Assembly: GCA_013399695.1 (NCBI GenBank)
Contig: VXAU01001100.1
Coordinates: forward strand, 682,001 to 746,000
Direction: 5' to 3'
DNA from: Formicarius rufipectus
Lineage: Eukaryota > Chordata > Aves > Passeriformes > Formicariidae
DNA length: 64,000 bases
A program made the translations under genes and the position numbers. The notes below the pieces were generated by a model. That model had not been told where the DNA came from, searched no databases, and worked only from the letters and a program-made list of their open reading frames with translations. Within the stretch, counting starts at the first letter, position 1, and each line of letters begins with the position of its first letter. Positions 25,240-37,558 of this stretch are shown here, piece after piece.

Positions 25240-26926
25240 ACTAGTAACAATGGATGAGGAAAAGGATGAAGTATCCAACAATTTTTTTGCCTCAGTCTTC
25301 AAAAGCAACCTCTCTTCCCACACCTCTTGAGTGGATGGATAGCAGGACATGGGCTCGGGGAGCAAAGTCCCTCCCACTCTTAAGTACAGATTAGGTTCAT
25401 GACCACCTGAGGAACCTGAATGTGAGTCTATGGGACCTGACAAGATGCATCTCAGAGTCCTGAGGGAACTGGCAGATCTAGTTGCCAAGTCACTCTCCGT
25501 GACGCTTGAAAACTCATGGCAGTCAGGCGAAATCATAGGAGACTGGAAAAAAAAATGAAAAATTTTACCCATCTTTGAGATGGGTAGAAAGGAGGATCTA
25601 GGCAACTACCACCCTGTCAGCCTCACCTCAGTGCTGGGAAAATCTTGGAACAGTTCCTTTTAGAAACTGTACTAACGCACACAGAGAATAGGGAGGTGAT
25701 TCAGGACGGCCAGCACGGCTTTCCCAAGGGCAAATCCTGCCTGACCAACCTACTGGTCTTCTGTGATGGAGTGACTACATAAGTAGACCCAAAAAGGGCT
25801 ACAGACATCACTTATCTGGACTTCTGTAAAGTCTTTGACACGGTCCCTCACAACTTCTCTTTTATCGGAGTGAGACCAATTTAATGGGAGGACTGTTAGG
25901 TAGATAAGGAACTGGTTGAATGGCTGCATACAGAGCGAGTGGTCAGTAGCTTGGGATGTCAACGCCTGATGGACATCAGTGACAAGTTGTGTTCCTCAAG
26001 GGGTCTGGATTGGGACCAGTGTCATTTAATATCTTCATTAATAACACAGAACAAATATACCCTCAGCTAATTTGCAGATGGCACCAAGCTGAGCAATGCA
26101 GCTGAGACACCTGAAGGACAGGATGCCAAGGCTCAAGACAGGCTCAAGAAGTGGGCCCATGGGAATCTCAGAAGGTTGAACAAGACTAAATGCCAAGATG
26201 CTGCACGTGGGTCAGGTCAACCCCTGGTATCAGTACAAGCTGGGGATGAATAGATCGAGAGCAGCCCTGATGAGGAGGACTTCGGGGTGCTGGTGGGTGA
26301 GAGGCTGGGCATGGATCTGGCTATGTCCACTTGCAGCCCAGAAAGCCAACTGTGTCCTGGGCTGCACCAAAAGCATTGTGGCCAGCAGGTCAAGGGAGGT
26401 GATTGTGCCACTCTGCTCTGCTCTGGTGAGCCCCTCCCTGGAGTGCCCAGCACAGGAAGCACATCAACCTGTTGGAGCAAGTCCAGAGGAGGCCATTAAG
26501 ATTCTAAGAAGGATGAAGCATGTCTCCTATCAGGAAATGCTAAGTGAATGGGGACTGTTCAGCCTGCAGAAGATAAGGCTTCAGGCTGACCTAACTGCAG
26601 ACTCCCAGGACCTGAAGGGAGCCTACAAAGAAAATGGTGAGAGACTTTTTGCAAGTGCATGTAGTGACAGAACAAAGCGGAATGGTTTCAAACTGAAGGA
26701 CAGTAGATTTAGATTATCTATTAGAAGAAAATTCTTTACTGTGAGTGTAGTGAGGCACTGGCACAGGCTGTCCAGAAATGCTGTGGAAGTGTTCAAGGCC
26801 AAGTTGGATGGGGTTCTGAGCAACCTGGTCTACTGAAAGGTGGCCCTGCCAATAGCAGGGGGGCTTGAACTAGATGATCTTTAAGGTCCCTTCCCACCCA
26901 AACCCTTCTGTGATTCTGATTCTGTG
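25240..26926 (+). mobile_element. CR1 LINE, 5'-truncated, ~1.7 kb, reverse-transcriptase half and 3' end
   Basis: The plus strand encodes CR1 ORF2 pieces in order: NNFFASVF (near 25280), GRKEDLGNYHPVSLTSVLGK (near 25583-25640), DFCKVFDTVPHN (near 25819), the RT catalytic box, and a C-terminus with GFKLKDSRFRLSIRRKFFTV and VFKAKLDGVLSNLV ending at about 26836. A 3' end with TGATTCTGATTCTGTG follows. In the catalytic box (26071-26082) FADD reads FADG, losing an essential aspartate, and there are several frameshifts and stops, so it is inactive. The open frame at 26198-26836 is a chance join of ORF2 frames plus the real C-terminus, not a host gene. It sits antisense to KLF12 in intron 2. The 5' end falls at the left copy of a 13-bp direct repeat. 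Confidence 0.92.
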
Positions 26927-26930
26927 TACG

Positions 26931-26943
26931 CAAATGCTGGTAA
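26931..26943 (+). repeat. Right direct repeat flanking the 25.2-kb CR1
   Basis: CAAATGCTGGTAA immediately after the CR1 tail, matching the copy at 25227-25239. This is consistent with a target-site duplication made on insertion. Confidence 0.7.
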
Positions 26944-29900
26944 GTCACTTATGTTTGGATTAGAAATGAGAAACTTCTCCCTGGTAAGAATGTACATGCA
27001 TGCCAAAGTAGGTAAGCTGTGGAGAAGGAGGGCAAGAGGAGCTGTCCTAGCCAGGAGGGCTTTTTTCAGCCACCATGACTCTTCGAAATCCTTTTCTGCG
27101 TCACAGGGTCTTGTGCTAAGTAGCTAACACAGTGCACTGGAAAGTCTGAAGGTTGAAGTGAACTTTTCCCCTTGATTGCCTTGCTCATATCATATTTAGG
27201 TTTTTACTGCTGTTTGGGGAACAGTTACACACACTTTAAATCACATTTGCCTGGTGTGATCTTTTATTTATTTACTCTAAAGATCCCCACGTGGGAGAGT
27301 TCAGAGCCACTGGAGTGGAAGAATTTCAATGTTTTAAAACACTTTCTGATGAAAACAATACTGTCTTTACAAAAGATCCCTCAGTCTCTGATCTCACCAG
27401 GCTGCAATGTGGACAGACCCGAGCAAATATACACAAACAGATTATCACTTTGGTGTCCTCCCTTACATACTGCAGCAACTGTTACCAATATAGATTTAAG
27501 GCTGGACAGAAATAAACATGCTTACTATAAACACAGGCAAAAAAAGAAACTGGTAAAAACAAACCAAAAAATCTAATTTTGCACATCAACTGATAAACAA
27601 TAAATGCTATCCAGTATAAATCTGGTAGAACTAAACCTAGCCTGCATCCTGGAATTAAGAGTGGAGCACAGCATATCTACTAGATTGACTAGGTATTATC
27701 CATCATGGCTGAAATCACTGGAAATAGGTTAAGGTTTTTCATTAATAAGAGCAGAAACTCACAGAATACTATATTCATGAAATTACACCTTTTTTTTCCA
27801 ATAACTTGGTTTCATATTAGGTCAATAAATGCCATTTTTTCTATACAACACTGTACGAATTACTTGCCCAGGCCCTTCTAAAAGAAGCAGCAACTGACAT
27901 CAGGTTAACACAAAAAGATTCTTAAGCTGCACATAGCTCACGGAAACCAGAAACTAAGGACATCATTAACTCTTCTGGCTATGCCCAAAAGTAAATCTCT
28001 TCCTTCAGGCTAAAGTAGCCTTGATCAGTACAAACTTTTGCTACCAATCAAAGAGCAATAGCACATTTATATTCAGAGTAACATAATAGTCAAACCTGTG
28101 CTTGAAGCCAAACACATCGTTGAAAAGCACACAACAGGAGCTGGGTCTTATCTTCTACACTTAACTATTCTACTTGTCCAGTGTTTCTTTGACAATTTTC
28201 CATGCTGAGAGGATATCATCAGCTAAAGTAGAGAAACAAAAACTTTCACACCAACCAAAGTGGGCCAACTGGTTTGAGTTAATTAAATCCTGAAACCTTT
28301 TAATATTAATGCTTCTTTCCAACATACACCCACTTTGAAATTAGGAAGGTTCTAAAACTTTTGAAATTATCATCATTACCACTATAGAACTAAATAGCAG
28401 GTAAGCTTGGTTTATAAATGCTTTCTATGTATTTAAATACACAGCAGTTAGAATAATTACCCTGCTACAAGCAGGTCATACCAAGCCATGAATTATCATC
28501 TCATAGTATATTTTTACTACATAAAAGACACTTTCAGAGATGCACATTGCTTGCCCTTCCTGAAGATCTTTAAAAGACCTGACAAGACAGTAGGATGGCT
28601 AAATGGATTCATATTATTCTAAAGAAAGGTTTGGCTCCTTGTACATGAATTGCCAGGATATTATGAAAACTCTGCCTCTCTCTCTCTGCATATAAAAAAA
28701 ATTATCCCTGCTTTCTGCAGAGATTATTAAGGCAATTTACTTGTTTTACATCCTGTGATAAAATAAACTCCACTGTCATGCCGCCTGAAGCTTCTGTATC
28801 TCATCCATTATGTAAATCTCCAAAGAGTAGTTCAGCAAACACCATCTCAGTTCCACTGCACTTAAGACAACCTACACATCTATGTTAATTTTCATCTTCC
28901 TAAGACCAACAGGAACTCCTTACTTCTTAATTTGCAAACAAGATTCTCTTGGTCATCCCAGAACAACCAAAGCACAAGCTCATGTAATTTTAAATGAAAC
29001 TAAGACTGAAATGTTTGGGGTTTGAGCATCATACCATCTTTTCTGAGGGGGGGCGAGAGGGGGGAAGAAAAAAAGGTATGAGTAAAGCCAAGGAAAAAAT
29101 AATGTTTTGAATCTCACTATTTCTAGGACATCTTTTATGATGATGTGTTTTGGTGGTTTAGGGTTTTTTTGGTGTTTGGCTTCTTTCTTTGTTTTTTATT
29201 TTTCCCAATACAAATACTGAAACGCTTCTATATTACCTAAAAATTAGGCTTTTGTTTTCACTTGAGTTATGCCCACGTGTCCATCACAGCTGACTGCTAT
29301 CACAGCTGCAGCTGACTGCCATCAAACTGAACACCAAAAAACTTTCAGTAAATAGCAAAGTTCAAAAGAAGGTGACAGCCTTAAAGCAGAAAACTTGCCC
29401 TTTCCTGACTCATCACCAAACCCGTGAACAAGAAAGACTTAATGAATCACTGGGAGCACACATGAAGCACCATGTGGGAATTTTAAGAGTGGGTCAAGAT
29501 TCCGATTAATACCAGAAGCTTATTTTCTCTTTCAGACACGTCCTTGTGTATCTGAAATACCGTAATCAGTGGAATCATTATTCAAGTCTATTAGGAGTGG
29601 ATATCAGTATTAAAATAACCAGTTTTTCCTTACATCCTAGTTACTGAATTCTAACATGTTCTTCTAAGCCTTCACATGAGAAGCAACAAATTGCCACTGT
29701 TCAACATTATTCTCTCCATGTCACGTCAAAAATACTAAAATCCAAATGCATTTATTTCTAGCACTAAATTCTTATTCTCAGATACGTAGGAAAACAAGAA
29801 CACAAATGTAGTATTTCGGTTTCTGGTTCAATGTACCTTACTCAGCACCACTGTACAAATCAAAACCAATGGGTTTTCCCCTTTTTATTGCAAAGTACAG

Positions 29901-32900
29901 ATTAACTCTAATATGCAGTTAGCTGTGATGCTTCATGATACAGAGAATTAATACCTCCCCACAACAGAAGAATCCTTTTTTTTCATGCAAATACTTACAT
30001 CCTTGTAACTAAGGACCAGAAACAGGTCATTATGAAACCTGCAGAAGTAGCAAGTCCTGGATAACTCTGTTTAAGCTTATTTTATCTGATGGATCACGCT
30101 CAACAGAACTTGGAAACAAAAAAATCTGAGAGTAGGAATTTAAACATTTTTCTCCCCATTAGGCACTTTGGAAACCTGTCATTTCTGAAAATACGCACAT
30201 CAAAATGGTCTTGTCAAACTGCCTTGAAATTAAATGACTTGTGCTTCCCTCTCTGGAGCAGTATAAATTTAGTCATTATTAGAATTAATGTAATTGTTCT
30301 CTGAGTGCTCTAGGAAGAAAAGGTGAAATGCACTTGGCGACTGCTCTTTCATTCCCAAGGGAATGTGCCACAGCAGACAAGTCAGGCTGCAAGACCAGGG
30401 ATTCACAGTGGTGCTTTGGAAAGCCAGGGCTGGAGAGTGAGTGCAGCAGAGCAGAGTCTGGTGCACTCACAGCATTTGCACCAGCACAGCTTACAGGCAA
30501 AAATGTTGGTTCTTCCAGGGAGGACAGAGAAATCCCATGGGAAGAACCATCCTTCAGCGATTCCTACTGCTGACTGATGTCTGCTGTCTAGTGGAAGACA
30601 GGAGCCTTCAGCAAAATGACTGAAATAGAAAGGGACAAATCCAGGCCTTTGAGATCTTATTTCCCTGTGGACTATGTCTCATCACTTAAGACTAGTCCCC
30701 AAGAGAGGTAATCAAGGCTGAAAAAGAAACTAAAGAAACTAGTTTGAAAACACCAAGCCAGGTTTCTTCGAAAGTCATCCAGCTTGTGCAGCCCTGGGCC
30801 ATGTCATGAGGTGAAACAAAGTGCTGGATTGGGATATTCATGGAAGAATTTCCCGATCTAAACTAAACCAGTAACATGTTCACCCCACTTCCCAGTGAAG
30901 CCAGAGCAGAGGAAATGCTCACATGAAAATTTCTCACACCCAGATCTTTGGGCTGCTTCCATCATTTTACTTCATATAGTCCACAAAGCAAATTTTGGAG
31001 ACAAGAGCGAATGGCATCTGTTTCCTGCATCTTGGGTGAAGCAGAAATCTGCTTTTAACACATCTCTCCCTCCCAGCAATTCAACACGGACACACCCCAT
31101 TTCCAATACCAGAAACAAGAACAAAAGGTGTTTACGTCTGCATTATAAAGCACTTTATCATTTCATGCTCATGGGCTAGTTTTTGCTAACTCTGCTCTCA
31201 GCACTTGGTAATATTTTCAAGATGAAGTCTATTTTTTCCACTCCCAATAAGAATTAAAAACCATAGACTGAAAACCCTCAACTCTACAAAAAACACTCAA
31301 ACCTTAAAAAACAAAGCAACAATTACTGACTGATCAAAAGAAGCATTTAAGTTCCAAATTACTTTCATCAAATGAAGTTATCACACACTAAGCTTTACAA
31401 ACAACAGCATTAAGTAATACAAACTACAGATGTCAACATGTTTACTAAATAAAACCGTAAGAGGGTATCTATTAACTTTCAGAAGTAGTTTAATAGGCAA
31501 TTTACAGCACTGAGTTATGCCAGTAGGTGCTGAAGCGAGTTTTTAAACACAACTTTCGCCTATATCCACAACTTATTACACATAGACCATCATCACCACC
31601 TATCTCTTTGGGGAGAAGAGATCCAGGCAACACCAGAAAAATTTACCTTTCCTTTACAATGACATTTAGTAATTTTAACAACTTGAACTGTGAAAAGAAC
31701 ATTTTTAATATTCCACATTTTCATCACATTCTGTCAATTCTAGACTAACTACTCTCCTGCGAACCCCACTTCAGTGTGGGCTGCCTTATTCCCACACACA
31801 TCACCTCACGTGAAGGTTGCTGCCATCCTCTTTTATGCAATTCACCATTCTTCCTATTTCAAAAAGCTGTTTAATAAACAGGATTTTCATTAAAAAAAAA
31901 TAAAAAAAATCAATGCACCTGAAACATTCCACAGCAGCCCCAAGCAGAGCAGAAGTCTGTGGAGCCACTGGGATGCAAATCCAACACACCACACCCACTG
32001 TTGAGCCAGAGACATTTCTCCCAAATACAAAGCCTCTTGGGCAGCTTCGCTCTTGAGAATACAACTTTATTTCTTACATATCAAGATATCTGTAATTATC
32101 AATTTTAAAGCAAAGCTTGAGGTTTTTACAGACCAGGCTTTGATGGGGAAAGTCCAATCTCCATGACTACTTTCTATGCCTTTCTGAAGTGTGTGAGTGC
32201 AGAAAGACCACAGCTATCTTCAACTAGTAAAATAAAACTTCAAAGCAATGGTTACGATTTTCCATAGATGATTTCCCCCTGATCCACACTGGTTGGAACA
32301 AAATGCAGTGACAAAACCCTCAAAATCATAACCCAATTTGATTTAAACAAGTTCAAAGCACAAGGCAATCGCTAAATACGATTTGCTCATAACTCGGTGT
32401 GTGTGACCAAAATAGTTTGGAAACGACTGGAATGGAGTCAAGACCCAGGACCCCTAAACAAGAAACCATTTAGATTATGAAAGCATCTGTGTAGCAGAAA
32501 TGAAGAAAGAAGCTGTGTAGAACAAATTTTGTACCACTGTTCATGAGGAAAGCCTAATAGGAAACACCAAGGTCTTTCCAGAAATCATTTCATAACTTCA
32601 CAAAGGCAAAAGGGAACAGGAACAACCTCACAGGCAAATACATCAAGCTGAAGCTGTTTGTTGCAGGCATGTTAAATGCCTTTTTCTCCTTGGAAAATAC
32701 CAGAGTTGGAAATGCCCCCAGCAATTTTTCAGCCATGGGGATGCATTCCAAATTCACCTCACCCCACTCCCAGCAGGGCTGATCTGACAGTGAGCAGACC
32801 AGGGGGCTACAGCACACAGTCCTCCAGCACACAACGGGAAAAGACTTGCTCCCAGTGGGACCAAGAGACAGCACAGTATGTGGCAGCTGATGTAAGAAAC

Positions 32901-33620
32901 AGAAAAGAACACCTCTGCTCTTCCTCGCTCTCCTGAATACCAGGTTTGGAAAAGCCTTTCCTCCCACTCTACAGCTTCAGTGTAACTTTTACGTTTTTCA
33001 GTGATAGCAAGTAAAAGTAGATCTGTTTCATGAATATGACTGAGTTTCAGACAAACTGCCTGCTATCTATTTACATTGTGAAATACTCATTAAAAATCAA
33101 CGACCAATTTACTGCTAAGGGACCCATCTTGATAAATGCCAGACAACAAATGAAACCAGGAGAACTTCAGTCCCCTTGCCTTGCTGAATGGGGCCATCAG
33201 TCATTTTTAAGTTGTCATTTGTTACATTGTTTAATACAACAAATTTATATTCATAATGAATTGAGACAAAACATCAAACTACAGCCTCTTTGCCTCAGAG
33301 TAATCTAAACTGAAAAGCACAAGACAGAAAAACAGACTGATGGCCAGTGCAAAATAATCCCCTTGTGATTAATATATTTTACCCTGTTGATGTTTCTAGT
33401 CATAATTATATTCCAAGAATCCACTGAATGATGCCAGATGTAAAATACCACTTAAGAGCAGTCACTTTTTTTCCTAGGAAAAAAATGCATTTTCTGGTAA
33501 CACCGAGGGGGAAATTGACAAGAAAAAACAAACGTATGACCATACTGTTACCAATACTCTGCCTATGCAAATAAAGACACTTGAAATGCTTTCAAAGACA
33601 TTAAAAATAAAATTTAAAAC

Positions 33621-33636
33621 AAAAAAAAAAAAAAAA
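33621..33636. repeat. A16 homopolymer
   Basis: Uninterrupted A-run preceded by A/T-rich sequence. No insertion body was recognised upstream. Confidence 0.95.
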
Positions 33637-33769
33637 GAGAATATTTACAGCTCAATGATTCCAAATTCCACAAAAAACCAAGGAAGCTCCCTCTCTCATC
33701 AGAGGACCCAGGGGCTTGCACAGTCTGCAGCGGAGAATGGGGTTGTTCCTTCTCAGGTGTAGGACTCTT

Positions 33770-33880
33770 CCCCCTTTGCTGAACTTGAGGACCCCACTGC
33801 CAACCCATTTCTCCAGTCTGACAAGGTCACCCTGAAGAGCAGGTCTGCCCTCACGCTGTCAAGGTGGGCACCATCCTGAA
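33770..33880 (-). mobile_element. CR1 fragment (minus orientation)
   Basis: The plus strand carries GCTGAACTTGAGGACC and CCCATTTCTCCAGTCTGACA followed by AGGTCACCCTGAAGAGCAG. This resembles the antisense avian CR1 segment that runs from the GAACTTCATGAGGTTCC region through a Cys-Pro-rich stretch. The match is short and imperfect, and the flanking GC-richer sequence up to about 34010 is not recognised. Confidence 0.45.
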
Positions 33881-34214
33881 GCACCCAGCCCACAACGCGC
33901 AGCTCAGGCTGCTGCATCCTCCTGTGCCCTGCTGTGCACGGGAGCCACAGGAGGTGAGACAAGGGAACCTCAGAGGGTGGGAGACTCATGAGATGGGGTG
34001 AGCTCTCCAGAGATGAAGAAACACCCCTTTGTACAGACTCACTCCCTCTAAACAGTTGAGCTAAAGTTTGTTCTTGGTTGTTTGTGTTTAATTAAAAGAG
34101 ATGGCACACAGATTGCAACATTTGTGACACATCAATACTTCTCAGGCTTATCACACAAAAATCAGCAGTCATCTCCTAACACCACTGAATGCAGTGCTGT
34201 TTGTAATTTTTTCA

Positions 34215-34290
34215 GCATTAAGTAACTTAGAATTTAGAAGATCATTAAGTCCAATCAAATGAACTGCCCAGTGTTATTTCTAGAAGCTGT
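34215..34290 (-). mobile_element. Possible CR1 3'-end relic
   Basis: AGATCATTAAGTCCAATC followed by a CCCAGTGTTA stretch resembles the reversed CR1 3' end (GATCATCGAGTCCAACC and onward). Too short and worn to be certain. Confidence 0.35.
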
Positions 34291-37200
34291 TCCTGAAACC
34301 TGTGTGAGTGGTGTGAATGCACCCAAGGCCACTCATTAAGCACAAACCAGATCTGCTTTTCCAATTTGAATAACCTTTTTTCCCCCCCTTTAATTTTGCT
34401 CGCTGACCTTTCAGTCCTGTTTACTTGGTTTTTGGATTGAAGTCTTGATCTTTATTTCACCCAGAACTTTTAGGCTATAATTGTTCTCTGTCAGTAACCC
34501 ATTTCCTTACCATCTCCTACCCAAGTCTCAGCTCTATATGCCCACATTCAATCACTACAGACTGAAAAACAAACTTTAAATATCACATTCAACAGAGAAA
34601 TGAACTTCTGGATGCAGCTGTCAGTATTATGGAATATGCAGAAGCATCATAAGCTGCATGCATTCAGTATATACGTATGCTTTCAGGTTTATTTTTGCGT
34701 ATTTCTCATTTTTCTGGGAAAGATTCATCTAACCCTATTTTATGAGACAGAAAAAACACAAATATTTTCTTCGATAGTTGCACATATGCTTAGATGTCAC
34801 TTTTATACAACACTACATTTAAATGTTATGATAGGGTCCGAAGCAGAGCAAGGAAGACCTAAAACATATCAATATAACATACAGATAATGCAAACCAAAT
34901 TGTTTACATCCCCAACAATACACCAACATTTTACACTAGCAATGGAAGCCTTTCAAAACCTGCTTAGTAAAGCAGCAATAAAATGAAAGGCTGAGGCAGG
35001 GTGCTGGCCAAAATCCAATCTCTTCCCTATTAGAGCCACAACATTATCAACTGATCTTAAGAGTGATCACAGAGAAGCCCTCTCCACCTCCATTGCTTAA
35101 GCTTTCTGGAATCACTCTTCCCAGAAAAGGAAGTTTTAGCCTCAGACTTTGTATTCCTCCACATAACCACATTTTTCTTCTCATTCAGTGGTATGATTTA
35201 ATTACGGTACTTTCCCAATATAAAAGATTAATATCTTTTTTATATTCAGAGCCCTACACTTGCAAAGACTGCCAAACAGAAAACATGCAAAGAAATAACT
35301 CAGTACCCCCTTCCATATCTACACATATTTGGAGCAGCCTCCCCATGATTACTGCAGGATGTCATCAGAAGGGTATGAGAAAGTGGAACTATGGCTTGAC
35401 AAGAAAGAGGTCACCCAGTTCTCCCGTCTGTCCTTAAGCCACTAGAAAAGTAAAAGCAGAGAGAGGAACAGAGATACAGAGCTAACAGGGATGTATCTCT
35501 CACACAATTACAGTCTTTCACAAGCAATTTGTGAAAAAAAATCACAAGAGTCTTCTACTTTTGCCTGCTCTGGAAGCACTGCCTTCTCTGCACAGACTCT
35601 GGGTACAACAGCCCCTCTCCGAAAAATCTTTAACTTTTTCTGCCCTGTAGTCACTTCCCAAACCAAATACTTAAGACACAGTCTGGCCCAGTTTCTTCTC
35701 AATTCAAAGCAAAAGTATTACCACACTACAATGGTACTGCTCTGCAATGTCTTCCAGACAGCAAGAGTTGCCCACTGTAACACAACAATCACCAGATCTA
35801 GCTTACAGACAGTCATCCTCTCACACCTTCTGGTAGTAAAGTGCATCCCCAAGTTTATATACACAGGATTTTACTAGTGCAGTTCTAGAAGATGCAAATA
35901 AGGTTTGTATGGTATCAATTTTTCACTCTGCTATTCATATTCAAGAGATCTGAGTGAGGCAGAGTTTGCTCTGTCACGATGTAAGCCCATCCCAAGCTGT
36001 TAAACACCAGTATGGACAGCAGCTGCTGACATGTCACCAACCAAACCAAAGAGAAGTTCCTCAAGATTTTCTGTGCTGATTTTAGCAGTCAACAACTGCT
36101 GTTCATATGTGGGCATTTGGGCCTTGACCCTATGGAAAAAACTGTGTACATTACTGCACAGCTACTAAGAGCACTTTGTCTCTATTAGGGTTTAAATTTG
36201 GCTCTAGGAGGCTAGAGGTGTTTTCTGGGGCCTGCAGTATATAAAGCAGATGTTCTATGGATGCTTCTGAACTAAAGGTTGTTTCACTAGCTGTTATTTC
36301 TGGAGCCTGAATTCAAGGACATAGATGAGTCCCTCAAGTCTCATGCTGCCTGTGCATTTGGAGGTGGCTGTAATCAACATGCCCACTACCTGCTATGAAC
36401 ACTAAAAAACTTTACCAAAGAAGGAATTAAACATTTTGTATCCCAGTCAGTTATTCATAAACTGCAAAACTTCTGAACCACTAAAAGACTGATAAATTCA
36501 AATTATCACTGAGATAAATAAGAATCTGTTCCTCCTGAACTACTTCACTATGTTAAGAGAGCTACAGACTAACATTTCTTGTACTGAACTAATACTCTGT
36601 TTTTTAAAAAAACTGGAGGTTTTGCTGGTTTTTTGATTGTTTCTACCCCTGACTGGGATTCAAGGGTTGATAGAAGCTCTCTAGGAAACAAGTTTTCCAC
36701 AATAACATATCCCTCCTTGACCAGCAGTTTCCATAAGACCCTACTTAACTGAGCTGCTCTGCAGCATCCTGCATTCCTCTGTACAACACCCTGCATTTGT
36801 CATTACAACTCATGTGTTGCGATGCAAAGCCACAGGCAGCATCTGCTGTGTTTGAACAGCCTTGGCAGGAATTGGTTAATGCAGCATCCCAGCCAAAGCC
36901 AATCCTTCACAGTCACCAACTCAGACTGGCAGATGTCAAGGCTTTGCATATCTGATCAACTTAAAAGCATAAAGTCAGTAAAGCATGGAGGTCCACTAAA
37001 CAGCTTCCTTTTTAACTAGTGCAGAAAATGCATGCTGTAAAACAGTCTTCGCTCTATCACAAGAAAACAAAACACCAAGATGCTTTCAAAGAGATCATAT
37101 CCTGTTTGACTTCTTAAACGGCATCCTGTCGATGTGGCATCTAAGTGCCACTCCACAATACATTAAGCTTCATAGTCAGTAGATCTAATGGAAGACAACA

Positions 37201-37517
37201 CCTCTCTCGTTCTCCCTCATCCTTGCACACAAGAACAATGAACACCACTATGTGTCAGCCCATCCAAACGCTTGGCTCCAAAGGAATTACCTGCTTCCCT
37301 ATGCCCTACTAGGTTTACCTCTGAACATTCAGGGTATTGCCAAAAAACACTGGGTTAAGCTACAGCTGTTAAAACTGTAGTATTCCCCTGCCTGAAAGAA
37401 AATACAACATATGAAGCTCAAACTTTTTATTTAATCTATTGTTTTATAACACAACATAAAATTCTGATAATAGCATTAATATGTATAATGCATATAGCTG
37501 TAAAAGTGTCAACCAAC

Positions 37518-37538
37518 TTTTATGGCTTTCCTCTTCAT
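37518..37538 (-). CDS. KLF12: KLF12 coding part of exon 2 (MKRKAIK)
   Basis: Seven codons, ATG AAG AGG AAA GCC ATA AAA, splicing in phase 0 to exon 3. Three codons upstream in frame read NIH and are preceded by CTG (37548-37550) and an in-frame TGA (37551-37553). The mammalian protein, as I recall it, starts MNIHMKRKTIK. Here the first ATG has become CTG, so the first in-frame ATG is at 37536-37538. I chose that ATG because no upstream in-frame ATG exists, and CTG initiation cannot be excluded. Start context is weak (C at -3, A at +4). The basic MKRK stretch fits the known protein. Confidence is high for the exon and moderate for the start. Confidence 0.82.
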
Positions 37539-37554
37539 ATGAATATTCAGTCAT
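37518..37554 (-). promoter_or_regulatory. Upstream overlapping ORF 2 in KLF12 leader (exon 2 part)
   Basis: A second out-of-frame ATG at 37552-37554 opens MTEYSYEEESHK, runs through the exon junction (AGA CAT CAG CGC CCT) and stops at TGA 11497-11499 in exon 3. This makes a 17-residue ORF that overlaps the KLF12 start. Its context is weak (T at -3, A at +4). If initiated it would compete with the main ORF. Confidence 0.45.
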
Positions 37555-37558
37555 CCAT
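37547..37558 (-). promoter_or_regulatory. Upstream ORF 1 in KLF12 leader (M-D-D-stop)
   Basis: ATG at 37556-37558 followed by GAT GAC TGA, ending nine bases before the main ATG. Flanking context is CAA before and G after the ATG. A three-codon uORF this close to the main start could lower or gate re-initiation; this effect is inferred. Confidence 0.5.

Larger units (their letters stand above)
11514..37517 (-). other. KLF12: KLF12 intron 2 (26,004 bp)
   Basis: Runs from the GTTGGT donor after exon 2 to the TTTAG acceptor before exon 3. Contents: 11564-18714 unique AT-rich DNA, no gene seen; 18715-18762 poly(A) plus gap; 18763-21007 unique, with one exon-like ORF at 19401-19530 that is unsupported; 21008-22260 CR1 relic (-); 22261-25226 unique; 25240-26926 CR1 (+) with flanking direct repeats; 26944-33769 unique with T/G tracts near 29147-29200 and an A16 run at 33621-33636; 33770-34290 two CR1 scraps; 34291-37517 unique. 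No RNA gene or other protein gene was recognised. Confidence 0.8.

Noticed and set aside
26198..26836. 212-codon ORF, the longest without gap Ns
   Set aside because: It is the CR1 ORF2 C-terminus plus out-of-frame CR1 sequence, not a host gene.
36235..36250. TATATAAAG box on the plus strand
   Set aside because: No CpG-rich or initiator context and no gene on that strand; a chance match in AT-rich intron.
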